A stretch of DNA of 64,000 nucleotides. Source: Litoditis marina. Its lineage: Eukaryota > Nematoda > Chromadorea > Rhabditida > Rhabditidae. The notes beneath the pieces were generated by a model, which saw nothing but the letters and a program-made list of their open reading frames with translations, was not told the DNA's origin and made no database searches. The stretch spans positions 2,858,978-2,922,977 of the forward strand of contig OZ038438.1 in assembly GCA_964036275.1 (NCBI GenBank). Direction: 5' to 3'. Below are positions 1 through 13,618 of the stretch, piece after piece (position 1 is the stretch's first letter; every line of letters starts with the position of its first letter). The position numbers and the translations under genes were made by a program.

Positions 1-1
1 A

Positions 2-264
2 GTCCGATCCGAAGACCGTGCAGTCATTGAAATTCGACCCGAGTCCGGTACGTTCCCTCTGGCAAACAAATTACATGACCCCCACCATTTCAATTCCACC
101 TCAAGTAAAAGTTTTGAAACAATTTTTGAAGAAACATAGAACTTGAATTAACGACGGTCTAGATTTTCATGATAAGAGTTTATTTTTCAGTTGAAGAAAT
201 GGATGAACTCTCCTTCGACATGGCTGAAAATTGCTCTGAGAGTGGAGAAAGCATTTCTTTTTGA
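2..264 (+). CDS. 3' end of an unidentified gene (two terminal exons)
   Basis: An open frame enters from the left edge and runs to about 104, where CAA|GTAAAA gives a plausible donor. An acceptor (tatttttcag) ends at 190, and the exon 191-264 continues in phase (1 nt + 2 nt) to the stop TGA at 262-264. The joined tail is acidic and Ser-rich, ending in GESISF. If unspliced, the first exon would run to a TAG at 137-139. I do not recognise the family; most of the gene lies outside the window. The phase match across the intron and the acidic composition support coding, but this rests on very little sequence. Confidence 0.4.
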
Positions 265-373
265 ATGTTCATCTCTCTATATTTAGATAACAAATTGTTC
301 ATTATGTCATTATTATCCTTACCATGAATGGGAAAGTTTTTCAATTTTTCATCTAACAATTGTTTTGATGACC

Positions 374-606
374 TAACATATTTTGGTAACCTTTCTCGGG
401 TTACCTGACAGGTAACCAGGAACTATCCTGGAACTGAAATCCTGTTACCCTTCAAACTAACGGTAACAACAAAATTTTGCGTTAGCTGAAAGGGATATCA
501 ACTGATTTTTCATCTAAGGTTTTTCTTATTAACAATTTCCTATTCAGGAACTAATGAAACTCACAAAAATGCGGTTAGGTTACCAAGAATACAGTTTAGT
601 TAGGTA
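374..606. repeat. GGTTACC-rich fold-back element, copy 1 (MITE-like)
   Basis: The segment is dense in GGTAACC/GGTTACC on both strands. It starts around cctaacatattttggtaacc and ends around ggttaggttaccaagaa, which can pair. It shares an internal stretch at about 452-485 (containing CAAACTAACG and TTTTGCGTTA) with the better-preserved copy at 50716-50958. Ends are approximate and no clear target duplication is visible. Confidence 0.5.
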
Positions 607-1150
607 TATGAATTCACCGTTTATGAGTTTTTGAAAATTCTCAAAACTACGCGCCTTTTACAAGCTATCCTAAGTTTACAGGCGTTGTCTCCTTTTTTGC
701 GTTGTGTAGAATAGGTATTTTTGTAAAATTGCCTAACTTCACTCATTATATAATAAATTTGTTCTGTTTTTGTTCAATTTCATATTCGCCAGGTGGATAT
801 TTATTCACTCAGTCATTTAGTTGTCTCGTTTCCCATTAATATTATCACTTTCGCTGTAATGTTTACAAATAAATTTTGCACGTTTTAGAGCAGTTTTGTT
901 CTTCCGGTAAATACAAATTTTAAAAAGGAGTGTTCATCTTATACGGCTCAGTACTGTTATTATCTTTGTTGTTCTGGTTTTTCTAGTATTCAATGTGTCG
1001 TGTGTCACTCTGTTCTACCCCTTCCTAATTCGCAATTAAGTGTTGTAAGTTATCATTAAAATGGTTACCAATTAAACAAATACGTCACGTTTTTTTATTA
1101 ATATTACGTATTCATGATAATATAGTGGTAATTCTCATAATCACAAGGAA

Positions 1151-1162
1151 GATTTTTCAGAA
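1151..1162 (+). promoter_or_regulatory. 3' splice acceptor just upstream of the DHFR start (possible trans-splice site)
   Basis: The sequence gatttttcag|aa directly precedes the ATG at 1163. Such a site two bases from the start codon fits spliced-leader trans-splicing, or a 5' UTR intron. Only transcript 5' ends can distinguish the two. Confidence 0.5.
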
Positions 1163-2524
<1,362 letters not shown>

Positions 2525-2940
2525 ATTTCTTTTCAGTCCTATAGACTGAGGCTTGTATCAACCCATGTTATTATCAAACCCATGTGCTAACAAAAAGCCT
2601 TGTAAATTTGTTGCAACCTATAAGTATACTAGCTACGTTTTTACGGAATATTTTGTTTCAAACCTAATAGCCACATTACAGTTTTATTCGTACTATCGGG
2701 GTATATTATTGTTATTTGAACCCATCATATCTATTTCCTCTGGTTTGCTATGGGTATGATTTGTACTTTACACTCACATTTGACTTGCTCCATATCAGAT
2801 CTCTTTGTTTAATTTGTATATTGTCATAGTTGTACAATGATATATGTTCATTTCGATTTATTTGCTTTTCGCTTATTTGGTACTCTACCACCTTCTATCT
2901 GTAATATATCGGTAGTCAGTTTCTAAAATTGTCATTGTAG
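2525..2940 (+). other. Short intergenic gap between DHFR and the PX/zinc-knuckle gene
   Basis: About 416 bp without a convincing exon; the two flanking genes are on the same strand. No canonical AATAAA is obvious close to the DHFR stop. A 3' splice acceptor (ttgtcattgtag) ends at 2940, flush against the next ATG. The small same-strand ORF at 2553-2759 lacks family resemblance and probably belongs to the 3' UTR. Confidence 0.5.
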
Positions 2941-5900
2941 ATGGTCAACAATCGTAAAAAGCGTGGTTCGTTCACACCTACTCCGCTAGTGAATGGGAAT
3001 GCTAAGTATAACCGGGCTCACACGAAATATACCGAGGTTGGTGCTTATTGAGTTTTTTGGTTCATGGTTCTCTTTTCTGCCCGTCGTAGATGCTTTTCTG
3101 TTAGTGCGGAAGAAAATATACTCATAGAATTATAACAGCGTTCAAAGCCGCAGTTTTCAAGTGAAAGTGTCAAAGTGTCAGTTTTCAACTGAAAGTGCGC
3201 AGACTTCCTGCGGGAGTCCCACTGGAGTTCCGTGAATGCGGCTGCTGATTGCGACGTCTGCAATATATTTATTCTCCTCCAGCTTTGTTCACCACTCACG
3301 GGAAGTTAAGCCAGTATACACTATCTCCTGACAGAACGTGTGTTATTCGAAAATGTGCTCTATATTTCAAATAACGGTGTTATAGTTGAATGAAGGAGGA
3401 AGCTCATCCCGAGACGGTTCCGATCGTGACTCGGAAGAAATGAATACTGGTGTGGAGCGCGAGAGCGTCTCGCGCAAGGACGCGGCAACCTCCCCTGTTC
3501 GAAGTGATCCAGTCGTCACTTCGCATAGGTACGTTCTGTGTTCGGACTCCATGGACGAAAAGAATAAGACTGCTTTTTCTCTAATATCAAATGTTTCCTC
3601 GTTTAGCAATGGTACTGACAGTGTTCCCACACCGACTGATCCATCCTGCTCAGGAAATGATGAAACGGACGCTATTCGCACCGATGGACTAAGTTCTTTC
3701 TTGAAGGTAAACTTATTTTGAATTTTAGTAATTTTCTACTAAAATGAATTTTATGAAGAATAAGAATGAAGAATAACATGTTGGCAGTTACTTTTGTTAG
3801 TTTATTTACAGTTTGAAACGATACAATCATATGCTTATCGGTGTATCAATGAAATCTGCGCAAAACTCGGCTGATATTGTTAATGATTGTACTCCTGCAC
3901 TGTTCCTAAATCTAACTGCAACACGACCCACACTGTTGTTTTGTGCGCCTTCATGACTGCAGAAAGCATGAGGTCTGCCTACGTTCTGACATTAACCATC
4001 AATATGAAGGATCGTATTAGCTCAGTCCAATTTCCCCTTCATCGAATCACTACTTCCATCGGGCTGAATGTATGATTCTCTAGTTTAACTCATTTATACT
4101 CCGTTAATCTAATCATATTTGATATATTCGTCAGAAGTAGTTGTGAGTGATGTGTTATGAAAACTTTCATTTTGCTCAGATGTCGGAATGGGAACAGGTC
4201 GAAACGCTCTGTGAACTTATTTCCTGTGTTGGGCCATATGAAGTGCGCCTATTGGGCTCTTGTATTGAGGTGACTTTGAATTATGTTACGAATCGGAGGT
4301 ATCTTCATTGAAAATAATCGCGAAAGTGTATTGCAAATATAAGAGATTCCGCATCAGCTGTCAGTTGGATTGCACAAAATGTACTTCATGTCTGGGACGG
4401 AATCGAGATTGCAGCTAAACATGAATAATCAATCTCTTGGACTTAACTCGATTTGTTCTGTTTTGATGTGTATCGTTGTATATATATATATATATATAGT
4501 TTTCTTTGAGTGAATCACTTGGAACCATACTGTTTGTTCAGGGTGCCGCGCGAGCACAATCTATGAGTCTTCGTCCTCACGAAGTGAAAGCGAACTGTCC
4601 AAGTTTCATCTCCGGAATTTCTACACAGTAAGTTGTAGTGCTGGTTTTTCCTGATTTATTTTATACGAAGGAACTTTCCCATTTCTGTTTGTGTTTTCAG
4701 TCTGCACCTGTCATATCCGGATACGGTCGACTGCGCCTTCTCAATGATATGTTTGTTACATTCAACCAATCGTGCTGGTGCTTTTGCCTTTGTTCGGCTG
4801 ATTGATCAACTTATGGCAGATCGAAATGCCCAATTAACTCTACTCCCGGAAGAATATCGCCTGAAGACACTACAAGCTCTGGGAAAACTGGGTTGGTTTA
4901 CCCTATGACCCTATGATCTCTGCGCAAGTTCTGAAACATAGACTGTCAAACGGTTACCTCTATGCACATGATCTCGGTATTGTAACTATTGTTTGCAAGC
5001 AAACTATTTGGATTATTGCGATCTCTCATTTGAGCTTTACTTTTCGTGTGCGTTTATCGTAGATTTGTTGTTGGTGTGTTTCTCATCACGTTCATCTCAA
5101 ATCATCATATTTAGTTGATTTTAAGGCTAAATTCTGCAACATTATTGAACTTTCTCAAACGTAGATTTTTCAGTTTCTGCCTCTCTACATCATCCAGCTT
5201 TTTCTGTTGATCAACGTATTCGTCTAGTTCGTGCTCGCGATACTCTCCGTAACCAACTTGAACGATTATCCGTGACACGTGAGTGGTTTAATCCCTGCTT
5301 TTTCTTTCGACTTCACTTGTCATCTGCAGCAAGGTGTCACACTCGCCCGTTTTTAATTCCCCCTCCCTCATTTGAATTCAGAAATATGTATGTAATTTAT
5401 TCAGCTTCTCCACCTGTCCCGCAGTCGCCCAATAATCTATCTCATATCTATATACGAAGATTTGATGCTATTCTCCTTCATCCGCAAAACCAGAACCAAT
5501 TTCTGATTGAGGTAAGTTAGTTTGTTGTCCGACAAAAAAAAGTATGACTTATTGATCGGTTTGAGTAATATTTTATTTGCAAAGGTGACCTGGAGTGATG
5601 GCGATCGGACTTGGGTAAATCGATCTAGAAACGATATAATATCGTTGCATCACCGTCTCTTGGATCTGTTTGGTGAGGAACGACGTGAGGCTGCTGAGAG
5701 GGACGCGTATTCTGTTCAATCTACCCCAACTCATTCCGGCTCACCTTCGCCTACCACCACGCAAGGTACTTAACATATCGCACTGTAACTATTTGCGAGA
5801 GATAAATATCTCCGATTTAAAGTTTATTTTAACGTTCTGTTGTTGATAAACCTCGGTGGTTGTGGTATATTGCTGTTTTTGGTTGTTACCCAACACGAGG

Positions 5901-7188
5901 TGGTATATTATGTTCGAGTGACCACTCAAATGTTTCAATAACATTTTGCCTGCTTTCAGTTTCTAATGGTTGCGCTAGGATATTACCATATTTCTCGAAG
6001 GATGCATCTGGGCAGGTGATTTTGGACTATATAAACGGTTTGTCTGACCTGCCGGCTCGTATGATGCTCAGCTCTGTCATTTACGAAGAGTTCTTCGCGT
6101 CGAGGAATAAATCGAAGGACGTACAGGTTGGTAGCTATACTATATGAATGTGGTTTGCATAAATTTTGCAACATTCTGCTTTGCTCACTGCTCATATAAC
6201 ATCGTGTCTTTCTGATGTTCTATATTGAGAAGGACCATTGTGTACATGTTGTATTTGTAATTGTCTTGTTTCAAGGCTACTGAACAGGCAAGATGTACTC
6301 GTACTACTCGTTCACCACCGTTATCTCAACACAAAATTCCCGTCACCGCTCCGCAGACATTTGCCGTTGCTACCCATCCTCTTTCCTACGGACCACTCGC
6401 GTCCGTTCCAGTTCTTCAGGCAAGTGGCCGAGTTTTGCTTTGGTTCTTTCGGTTATAGTGGTCGGAGGATGCTTTTTCTAGTTTCATTCATGAAAGTTAG
6501 TGCAGTGGTTTTCTCCGCAAGTTGTCGGATGCAGTGAAGCTTCCATACCATATCTCTAGCAAATATTCCTTGGGACTATTTTATACAATTTATGTCCCAA
6601 CACTTTTATTTTGACAGGGCCAAGTATACAATTTCCCGATCTTTCTTCAGCTTGGAAAAGCGTATGGTTTCATTTCAATTTTTCAGGTACATACACCTAC
6701 CTGCAGCAACTGTGCCGAGGGTCATTCTTTTGTTCACTGTGACAAATTGAATATTATGGATGTCGCTCAAGGTGGCAAAGGTAGCTAGTTTTTTCTCAAT
6801 GTTGATTCTTAGAAACTTCACAACTTATGCTTGAGAAACCTTCTTAGTTTACCTCCAAGCTTAGGACGCGCCCCAAAATATATCACATTAAAGCCATGTG
6901 CGTGTATTGATGTGCATCATCGTATGTGTGGAATAGCCAGAGTGCGCAAACTGCCATTTCAATTCATATTCCGATTTACTTGTTATAGATGGATACAGCC
7001 TGAAAGTTGGTGAAACAAATAGAAGCGAAGTGCGTGCGCCAAATCCAGTTCGTCCTCCTCCTGGTTTGCCCATTCCCGGCCAGGTTTCGGTTCCTCCAGA
7101 CTGTGCAACTACACGCTACCATCATCCTCAACCGTCTCAGCAGCCAATGGTGTTACAATATTATATGCCTCCGCCTACAATTCAATGA
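2941..7188 (+). CDS. PX and CCHC zinc-knuckle protein, ZCCHC2/ZCCHC14-like (about 12 exons)
   Basis: Exons I can place: 2941-3036, 3386-3529, 3607-3706, 3812-about 3837, 4180-4269, 4542-4627, 4701-4891, 5174-5278, 5405-5511, 5585-5765, 5960-6126, 6276-6419, 6687-6780 and 6989-7188. The join between about 3837 and 4180 is not resolved. The early part is polar and low-complexity. EVRLLGSCIE, LRPHEVKAN and CLLHSTNRAG match the conserved N-terminal segment of ZCCHC2/14 proteins. A PX-like segment follows (RRFDAILLHPQ to LHHRLLDLFGEER), then YINGLSDLPARMM. A degenerate zinc knuckle, CSNCAEGHSFVHC, comes next, one residue shorter than the usual CX2CX4HX4C. A Pro/Gln-rich tail ends at TGA 7186-7188. 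PX domains usually bind phosphoinositides and ZCCHC14 is linked to RNA tail regulation; function here is inferred from family only. One junction (6419/6420, CAG|GCAAGT) looks like a GC-AG intron. Confidence 0.8.
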
Positions 7189-8694
7189 ATGTAGTCCGGA
7201 TAACGTGACGGGTACCTACCCTTTCTTATTCTCTTTCAAAAGCTCAGATTACTTGACATACCCTTTCCTTGTTATCTCAACTAATACCATTGTGCTCTAG
7301 TTAAATTACGGTTTTTCTGTACTCGCCCAAGTTGTGATTACAGGCTTGCAGCTCTCTTCGCTTTTGTTTATTTTGAGATCATTTTTTCAACTCTGGAAAG
7401 TTGTATGATCTAGTCTATTCGTTGTGTTTAGTTTAGTTGTCTGCACCTGTAGGTCGTTATTGTTTTGCCGCCTGTTGTATATTTGCAACTGAATGAACTA
7501 ACATTGTTGGTTATCCGGAACGAACATGAAAATTCACAATAATTTCTAGAATTCGTTGAACCATTCAGCGTGGGAGGGGCACTAGAGCCTTGTTTTCTGA
7601 ATAATACTCAAGGAGGTATATGAACAACGGCTGAAAAGTGGCGACTGGAAACCGTTGTCCTCCAACCAGTTCCTGCACTGAAGTGCTTTCCTGTGAAGGG
7701 TAAATAATCCGACCTGAACAGTACAGCTTTTGTTGAATTGGTTTTTGGGTATTAGCGCCAAACAGCCCTTTATGGTTGGTTTTATTGAAGGATGGCTCTC
7801 TTGGCCAACTTTCAGGGGAACGTTTAACTGTGTTATTGCAAATCGAACGACGAAGAGGCTCCTGTGGGAGGTGCGAACGAACAACTAAATTGAACCCGCA
7901 TACAAACCGCTCTGTTATCTGGTGGACGGTTCTAACCGAACCAAATAAGTGATCGAAATACGACTGACTCATTCCTAGGATTTCCACATGGTAATACCAT
8001 GGTGTGAAAATCCGTGGCGGATCCGGGGTAAAAATTGCCCTCTGTATAATAAGTTAACTGTTCACCGGTGCTGGTCTGCCAATCTTGAGCCTTCATTAAG
8101 CTTCAATGTTATGTTATTTCAGTTTCCCACATGGTGGGCAATAGTTTAATTACAGAGAGAGTTACAGTTCAATTCACTAGTAATAAAGGGGATGAAAGCA
8201 CGACCGTGACGCACTACAATTCCAGGGGCGCACTACAATTCCGTCCGCTCGCGGCTGGTCATGCCAGCTAGCCCGGCAATAGCCATCCTATGGCTCGCGC
8301 TTGAGCGCACCGGCCTAGACGCCTCGCTGCTTTTTTAGTTGATAATAATAACTACTAACGCTCTTATAATCATAAATATGGAATGTTATTGTTCAATTCA
8401 TTCAGTTATTCTCCCAATGATTACGAGTCGGGTTTTCGCTCAACTCAAAACTAATAAATCGGTTCAAATTATATTTCTATGCATAGTAAATAATGTTAGC
8501 CATACTTGATATACAACGGACCATTTCGATGAAATAGTGACTTTGTTAACGATCAAGATATTTGGAAGAATTCTCACTTTTGCCAGCAATTTTATTGATT
8601 TGGTCCAGTGTATCGATGATGTTCATGTTGATTATGTACTATTGTTCATCCCTTCTGGTGGTGTCAGTAGTATCCAAATCATCTTTTCTTTCAG
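7189..8694. other. Intergenic region, no confident gene
   Basis: The stretch includes the 3' UTR of the preceding gene. It has an open minus-strand frame at 7565-7987 without family resemblance, and a GC-rich patch at about 8190-8330 in which GCACTACAATTCC occurs twice close together. A possible acceptor precedes a short open frame near 8403-8450. Nothing here can be assigned. If the exon at 8695-8808 is real, its upstream exons should lie in this interval or it may be the 3' end of a short gene. Confidence 0.35.
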
Positions 8695-8808
8695 TTTCTC
8701 GTTATTAGGGACAATTATTTCGACAAAGTGGAACTGTTTGTGGGTCCACGGGAGCTTAGTCGGCCCGACGCTGCTATAGCGCACATCACCGTCGTCAAAG
8801 AGCAATGA
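8695..8808 (+). CDS. Unassigned terminal exon whose stop overlaps the SPPL2 start
   Basis: After a good acceptor (tctttcag, ending 8694) a 37-codon open frame runs to TGA at 8806-8808. Its composition looks coding (acidic/basic mix, KVELFVGPREL, AHITVVKEQ at the end). The next gene's ATG at 8805-8807 overlaps this stop as ATGA. I cannot find the upstream exons and do not recognise the product. The alternative is that it is simply the 5' UTR of SPPL2, open by chance. Confidence 0.3.
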   Translation, partial: FLVIRDNYFDKVELFVGPRELSRPDAAIAHITVVKEQ

Positions 8809-11800
8809 ATGCATTACTTTCTATTATCTGCGCCTGCTTGTTGGCTGTAACTTCCGTAAGTTATTTATGTTATAAATATTACACATACATGTATTTCACA
8901 TACATTCGCGATGGTGTGATTATATGTCAACAAATCACGAGGCGTGTATTCTCTACACATCTCCGTAGCGATTCAGTGAGTGGCGGGGATGCAGCACATT
9001 CTGGAAGTAACATGGTCGGATAGCCTTGTGACATAGAACGGACCAATGTTAAAATTCTAACGCGTTGAAATTTGACATCATTTACCTGTCGTTAGTGTAG
9101 CGTATTATGCTCTATTACTTGATATATTCCAATTCGCCCATCCCATCCAACCAAAACCTGCACAATTGAGTTGTAATTTTCCACAGAACGGCTATTTGTT
9201 GAGTTTCATAGTGTTCTTTCAGTCGAAGAGGAATGATGGTGGTTATTCCGATAGTTATGTTTTCTTGACAGTTCGGAATACTGTAACGGGGCAGGAAACA
9301 GAAGTTTGTGCCAATTATCTACAGTACAAGACCACTCCAATTTCACCAACTGTAGCAGAAGCGGTAAGCCTTTTTATTCTGTTTTTATGAGGGAGAGGTA
9401 TGAGATGACTTCTGTCGAAGCATACCTATTTGCTCTCAAAACAATGTTCGTTTGCGAAATTTTCTATCAGCATTGTTCCTGCATTCAGAACAAGGGAGCA
9501 AATCAAATGTGCGTTGCTTACGTGAGTTAGAGTCCAATAGTATCAACACGTGGAGAGATCACATCTAAGTTGTAGTTTGATCGGGCTATATAGCACAATT
9601 TTCGAGTTACCACCAAGATTTGCAGCGCAGGACAACATGTACCACTTTGGTCTGCCTAGCCTCGTGCAACATAAATTCTTCATTACAGTACTACTCTAAA
9701 TTGTGTCTCTTTTGAAACATCAATATTGCACCTTCATTTCAGACCCCAGTTCGGTTAGGATGGTGGAGAAATTTGACCAATATGACGAATATCTGCCCTC
9801 TCCCCTCCGGACGCGAGAAATCAATTAGGTATGACTCTTTGAACCACCATAACTTATATCTTTAAAAAACGTGCATTCTTTCATTGTCAATTCCAATATT
9901 CCAAAGACTTGAAATGATATACCAAAAAAGTTGATCTCTGTTTTGTGTTACCATGAAACGTTTATAGTTATTCGAACAAAGCGGTCGCCTTGAAATATCG
10001 TATTGATGACGATGGGACGAGCTGTAGTCGTCGCTTCAACGAGACCACGTTCCGGGATGCGAGTCAGTTCCAGGTGAGCACCCGATTATTGGTTACCAAT
10101 ATCTTATCGATTTTAACTTTAACTTTAACTTAACCCTGTAAATACTATAACTCATGTTGAAAAAATTTCAGAATAAGAGAAAGTTTATCGCTCCAATCAC
10201 CTATTAGTATTGAATTGCATCTAGCATTCATGTTTAGGTGGCCGAGTTGAAGAAGAATGGAGCGAAGACTGCTGTGTTTTTGGTTGACGAGGGACGACAG
10301 TTTGTCACGAAGTGGAGAGATTATCTGGTATTCTTTTACTTGGACTCGTACATTTTGAATTTGTTGTACTGCGTATACTTGTTTCATTCATTCATTTCAG
10401 TTCGCGGACTTTTTCGATCCGTATATCAATATCACTACAGCTATACCTACCTTCTTCCTTTATTCCCGAGTCTTCCAAGATATCATAGTAAGTCTTTCTA
10501 GTTTTCATTAATCTCTCAGGTCGTTTTCGTGAGATTGTTAATTACATTGTGTATTTTATTGCTGGAGATAGTTCTCAAAATACATAGTTTAGCTTTCTAC
10601 GTACTGTTGTTATATATTTGTGTGCAGGAGGGTTCCAATGGTCAAATTGAATCGCTGGAGCTGCTTTTTCATCGCCCACCCGATTCTTCGTTCGATCTGT
10701 CACTAGTATTCATATGGCTTCTAGCTGTTGGCTGCGTAACTGGTGGAGGAACGTGGGCCTTTTTCAGACACAGGTTGCTATTCCCTTGCTATATTACTAT
10801 TATTATTATGATATTACAATACATGAAAAGAATATATAGATGTAGGAAGGATAAGAAACAAGTGACCGACGGTTTAAAAGTGATAAACAGGCTGTTGAGC
10901 CGCAAGTACTGTTCTTTCATAATCTCGCAAATGCAATGGTTCGGGAAAGAGAAGATACGAGTAAAGCGTATGTATTATTGTATTTAAACCCAGTTTATTA
11001 CGCACGAGGGCGGCTGGAGAAATCGAGAGTTGAGTAATAATTATGTTACCCTCATTCCACGCGGAGACTCACTTTAAACTTGACCATTATTGTCAATGTT
11101 GTTTCCACTCTGTGACCGTAAACCTATATTTGTAGAGCTGGCAAAGATAAATCATCTCTGCACGCCTTAGCCTCCTCAGCTAGTGACGAAGAGGAAGCTG
11201 ACACCACTGACAACTGGTGTTCTCGATGTTGTGGCCGATATGCGAACACTTTTGTCATCGTCTTTCTCATGATTATGTTGGTTACGGTACTCATGCTAGG
11301 ATTCTACTTCCGTCCGATACTGGGTATGCTACTTCTTTGTCACTTTGAATTACTTTTTCTTGTTGGAATCATTTGAATAGAATATTCTTCCACGTAAAAC
11401 TATAGCAAGGAGTGAGGGATCTCCCCAGTGCGTTGTAAATGTGAACAACATTAAGTTATACACAGCGTCTGTTCAATCATTCATCCATTCTTCAGGAACA
11501 CAAACGATTTCAAGTTTTCTAGGTAGATTACAGGATTTATTGTGTTTATGACTATCATTGTGTGTTTCAGTGACGTTCTTCAACATTATGCTCGTCGTTT
11601 TTGGCTCCTTCAGCGTGTACGGATGTGCGAATGCCTTTCTATCCAACTTCAGATGTTGCAATGCATCACCATGCTCCACCTCTATGTGTTCTTTGTTTCC
11701 TGAGCTAGGTATGTATGCATTTTCGTTTATATACATTGCTGATGTCCTAAAAACTTTCACACCTTCTAAAATCAAGCTAGTAGGTATTCTCCATCAATTC

Positions 11801-13347
11801 GTGTTACACTATTAAGACTGTCCTTTCCAGGTTGCATTTCCCATCGACCAACAGTCAGTAGTGTCATTCTCTACGTCATATCATTGGCTGTGTGCATTAC
11901 CTGGTTTGTGCTCAGAAAGTCTGCCTATGCTTTCATTTTGCTGGATTTCATCAATGTCACACTATGCCTTCATATACTCAAGTCTCTGCGGCTACCCAGT
12001 TTAAAGGTACGTTTTGCCGTTTATTACGGTCTTTCATGTCTTCATTGCGCACAATTCTGATTATGGGAAATATGATGGGCTTATAGCAATAGTTTTAAGC
12101 GTGAGCTGTTTTCAAAGTTCAACTGTGTTGATTTTCAGTGGATTGCGACCCTCATGGTTTGTATGTTTGTTTACGACGCAGTCATGGTGTTTGTCACACC
12201 ACTTTGGACAAAAAGTGGGTGTTCCGTAATGCTGGAGGTGGCTACAGGGGGTGATTGCCCAACAGATTCCAACGTTGGCTACCCAGTGCCCCCGATCGAT
12301 GCTAATCCACCGGAAAAGGTATGTTTCTCAATGGTGACCGGTATATCGCAGCAATTATATCGCAATTTAATTAAAAGCATCCGGGAGAAGAAAATTTAAA
12401 CTCCGTAGATTTTTAACTCAGATCACCTAATGAGATAGGAGAATCACGTTATCTATGTCCTATTAGTCAACTTCTAGCAAAAAAAAACAGTTGTTGAGAA
12501 GGTAAGCCTAGAATTAAAATGTTTCGCTAACAAATTCGATGTGTCCTCTTGTGCTCCAGGTCATATGGCTGGTTGCATTCCATGTCGAACTGCAAGTGCA
12601 ATCAGGTTGTCTAATAAGTTGATTTGCAGTTCCCGATGCTCATGCAGGTGATGCATTTGAACCCTATGCTCAAATGCGTGGACATTGCCGTGGAAAAGGG
12701 GTATCAAATGACGATCCTCGGCTTGGGAGACATAATAATACCGGGTAACATTTGAAGAATGTGTGTTTGATTGTATGTGGTACTTAGTCTCTGCAGAGTT
12801 TAATGCGAAACGTCACTTGGTTCTCACAGTTGTTTGGTGAAATAAGCATATCTCTATTTTCAGGTTACTTGGTGACACATTGTTTCACAATGAATGGCTT
12901 TGAGGAGAAAGCTAGAATAGTTTACGGACTGGTTTGCATCGTAGGTATGTCTTGTGAATGTCTGTTTTCCGTTTTGAACATATTTCTCATGGATAAAGAT
13001 AAATTATACTGACGATTCCAGGCTATGGTGCTGCTCTTGTGATCACCTTCTTTGCCTTGACGGTTATGAACATGGCTCAACCGGCTCTTATTTATCTAGT
13101 CCCTGGGACATTGATCCCTATATGTGTCCTAGCAGGTTGTCGAAATGAACTACGCAAGATGTGGGATGGAGTTCCCGAACTTCAAGCTAAGTCTTTGGTG
13201 AGTTTTAGTTGTGTGAATACTTTGTTGGTACACTTATTCCTGACACAGTACGATAAACTATCATTCTACTTTCAGGGTGAAACGGGTGTCCCGGATAGCG
13301 TCACGGTCGGCGATGATCATGATTCTGAGGAACCTCAGGAAGTATAA
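8805..13347 (+). CDS. Signal peptide peptidase-like protease, SPPL2 type (multi-exon)
   Basis: This is a GXGD-type intramembrane aspartyl protease that cleaves type II membrane stubs in endosomal/lysosomal membranes. The first exon (8805-8855) encodes a signal peptide (MNALLSIICACLLAVTS). Luminal exons follow at about 9187-9363, 9743-9830, 9967-10073 and 10239-10329, with a segment resembling a protease-associated domain (KKNGAKTAVFLVDEGRQF). A first membrane helix (LSLVFIWLLAVGCVTGGG, about 10700), an acidic cytosolic loop (11140-11220) and further helices come next. The catalytic YD motif (MFVYDAVMVF) is at about 12165-12195, followed by TKSGCSVMLEVA. The second aspartate lies in ILGLGDIIIPG (about 12715-12745). 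The QPALIYLVP (PAL) motif is at about 13077-13105. Both catalytic aspartates and PAL are intact, so an active enzyme is expected. The Asp/Glu-rich tail ends with TAA at 13345-13347. I did not verify every exon edge. Confidence 0.9.
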
Positions 13348-13529
13348 TATAATATGTAACACTTACTTGCCTACTTCGAACCATTCCTTCATCACGCTTT
13401 CAGATTAATCATAATACGCATAAGTTATTGTATAATATTCTAATAGCCACTACTAATTGTAAATACTAATGCTAGGAGAGATTCTGAATGCATTGAGCTT
13501 TTGACCACGTGTATCGCATTATTATCATC

Positions 13530-13535
13530 AATAAA
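13530..13535 (+). terminator. Poly(A) signal of the SPPL2 gene
   Basis: AATAAA lies about 180 bases after the SPPL2 stop and just before the convergent Tim13 gene, whose stop is at 13619-13621. The two transcripts end only tens of bases apart or overlap. Confidence 0.6.
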
Positions 13536-13618
13536 GCATTTGAATCTTTTATTACTAGTCCATCAACTAAAGTTTCTATGACAACGAAAGATAACAAGTT
13601 AACAACAGTACAACATGA

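Larger units (their letters stand above)
265..1162. other. Gene-free stretch with a fold-back element
   Basis: I see no coding exon. The stretch holds the GGTTACC-rich fold-back copy at about 374-606 and otherwise AT-rich sequence. It must contain the 3' UTR of the upstream gene and the 5' region of dihydrofolate reductase. The last bases before the DHFR start are a strong 3' splice acceptor (gatttttcag). Confidence 0.5.

Noticed and set aside
7565..7987. 140-codon minus-strand ORF
   Set aside because: No domain, no splice partners, ordinary length for chance in this composition; kept only as a note in the intergenic entry.
8190..8330. GC-rich patch as a structured RNA gene
   Set aside because: Only a short doubled GCACTACAATTCC and local GC richness; no convincing fold or promoter boxes.
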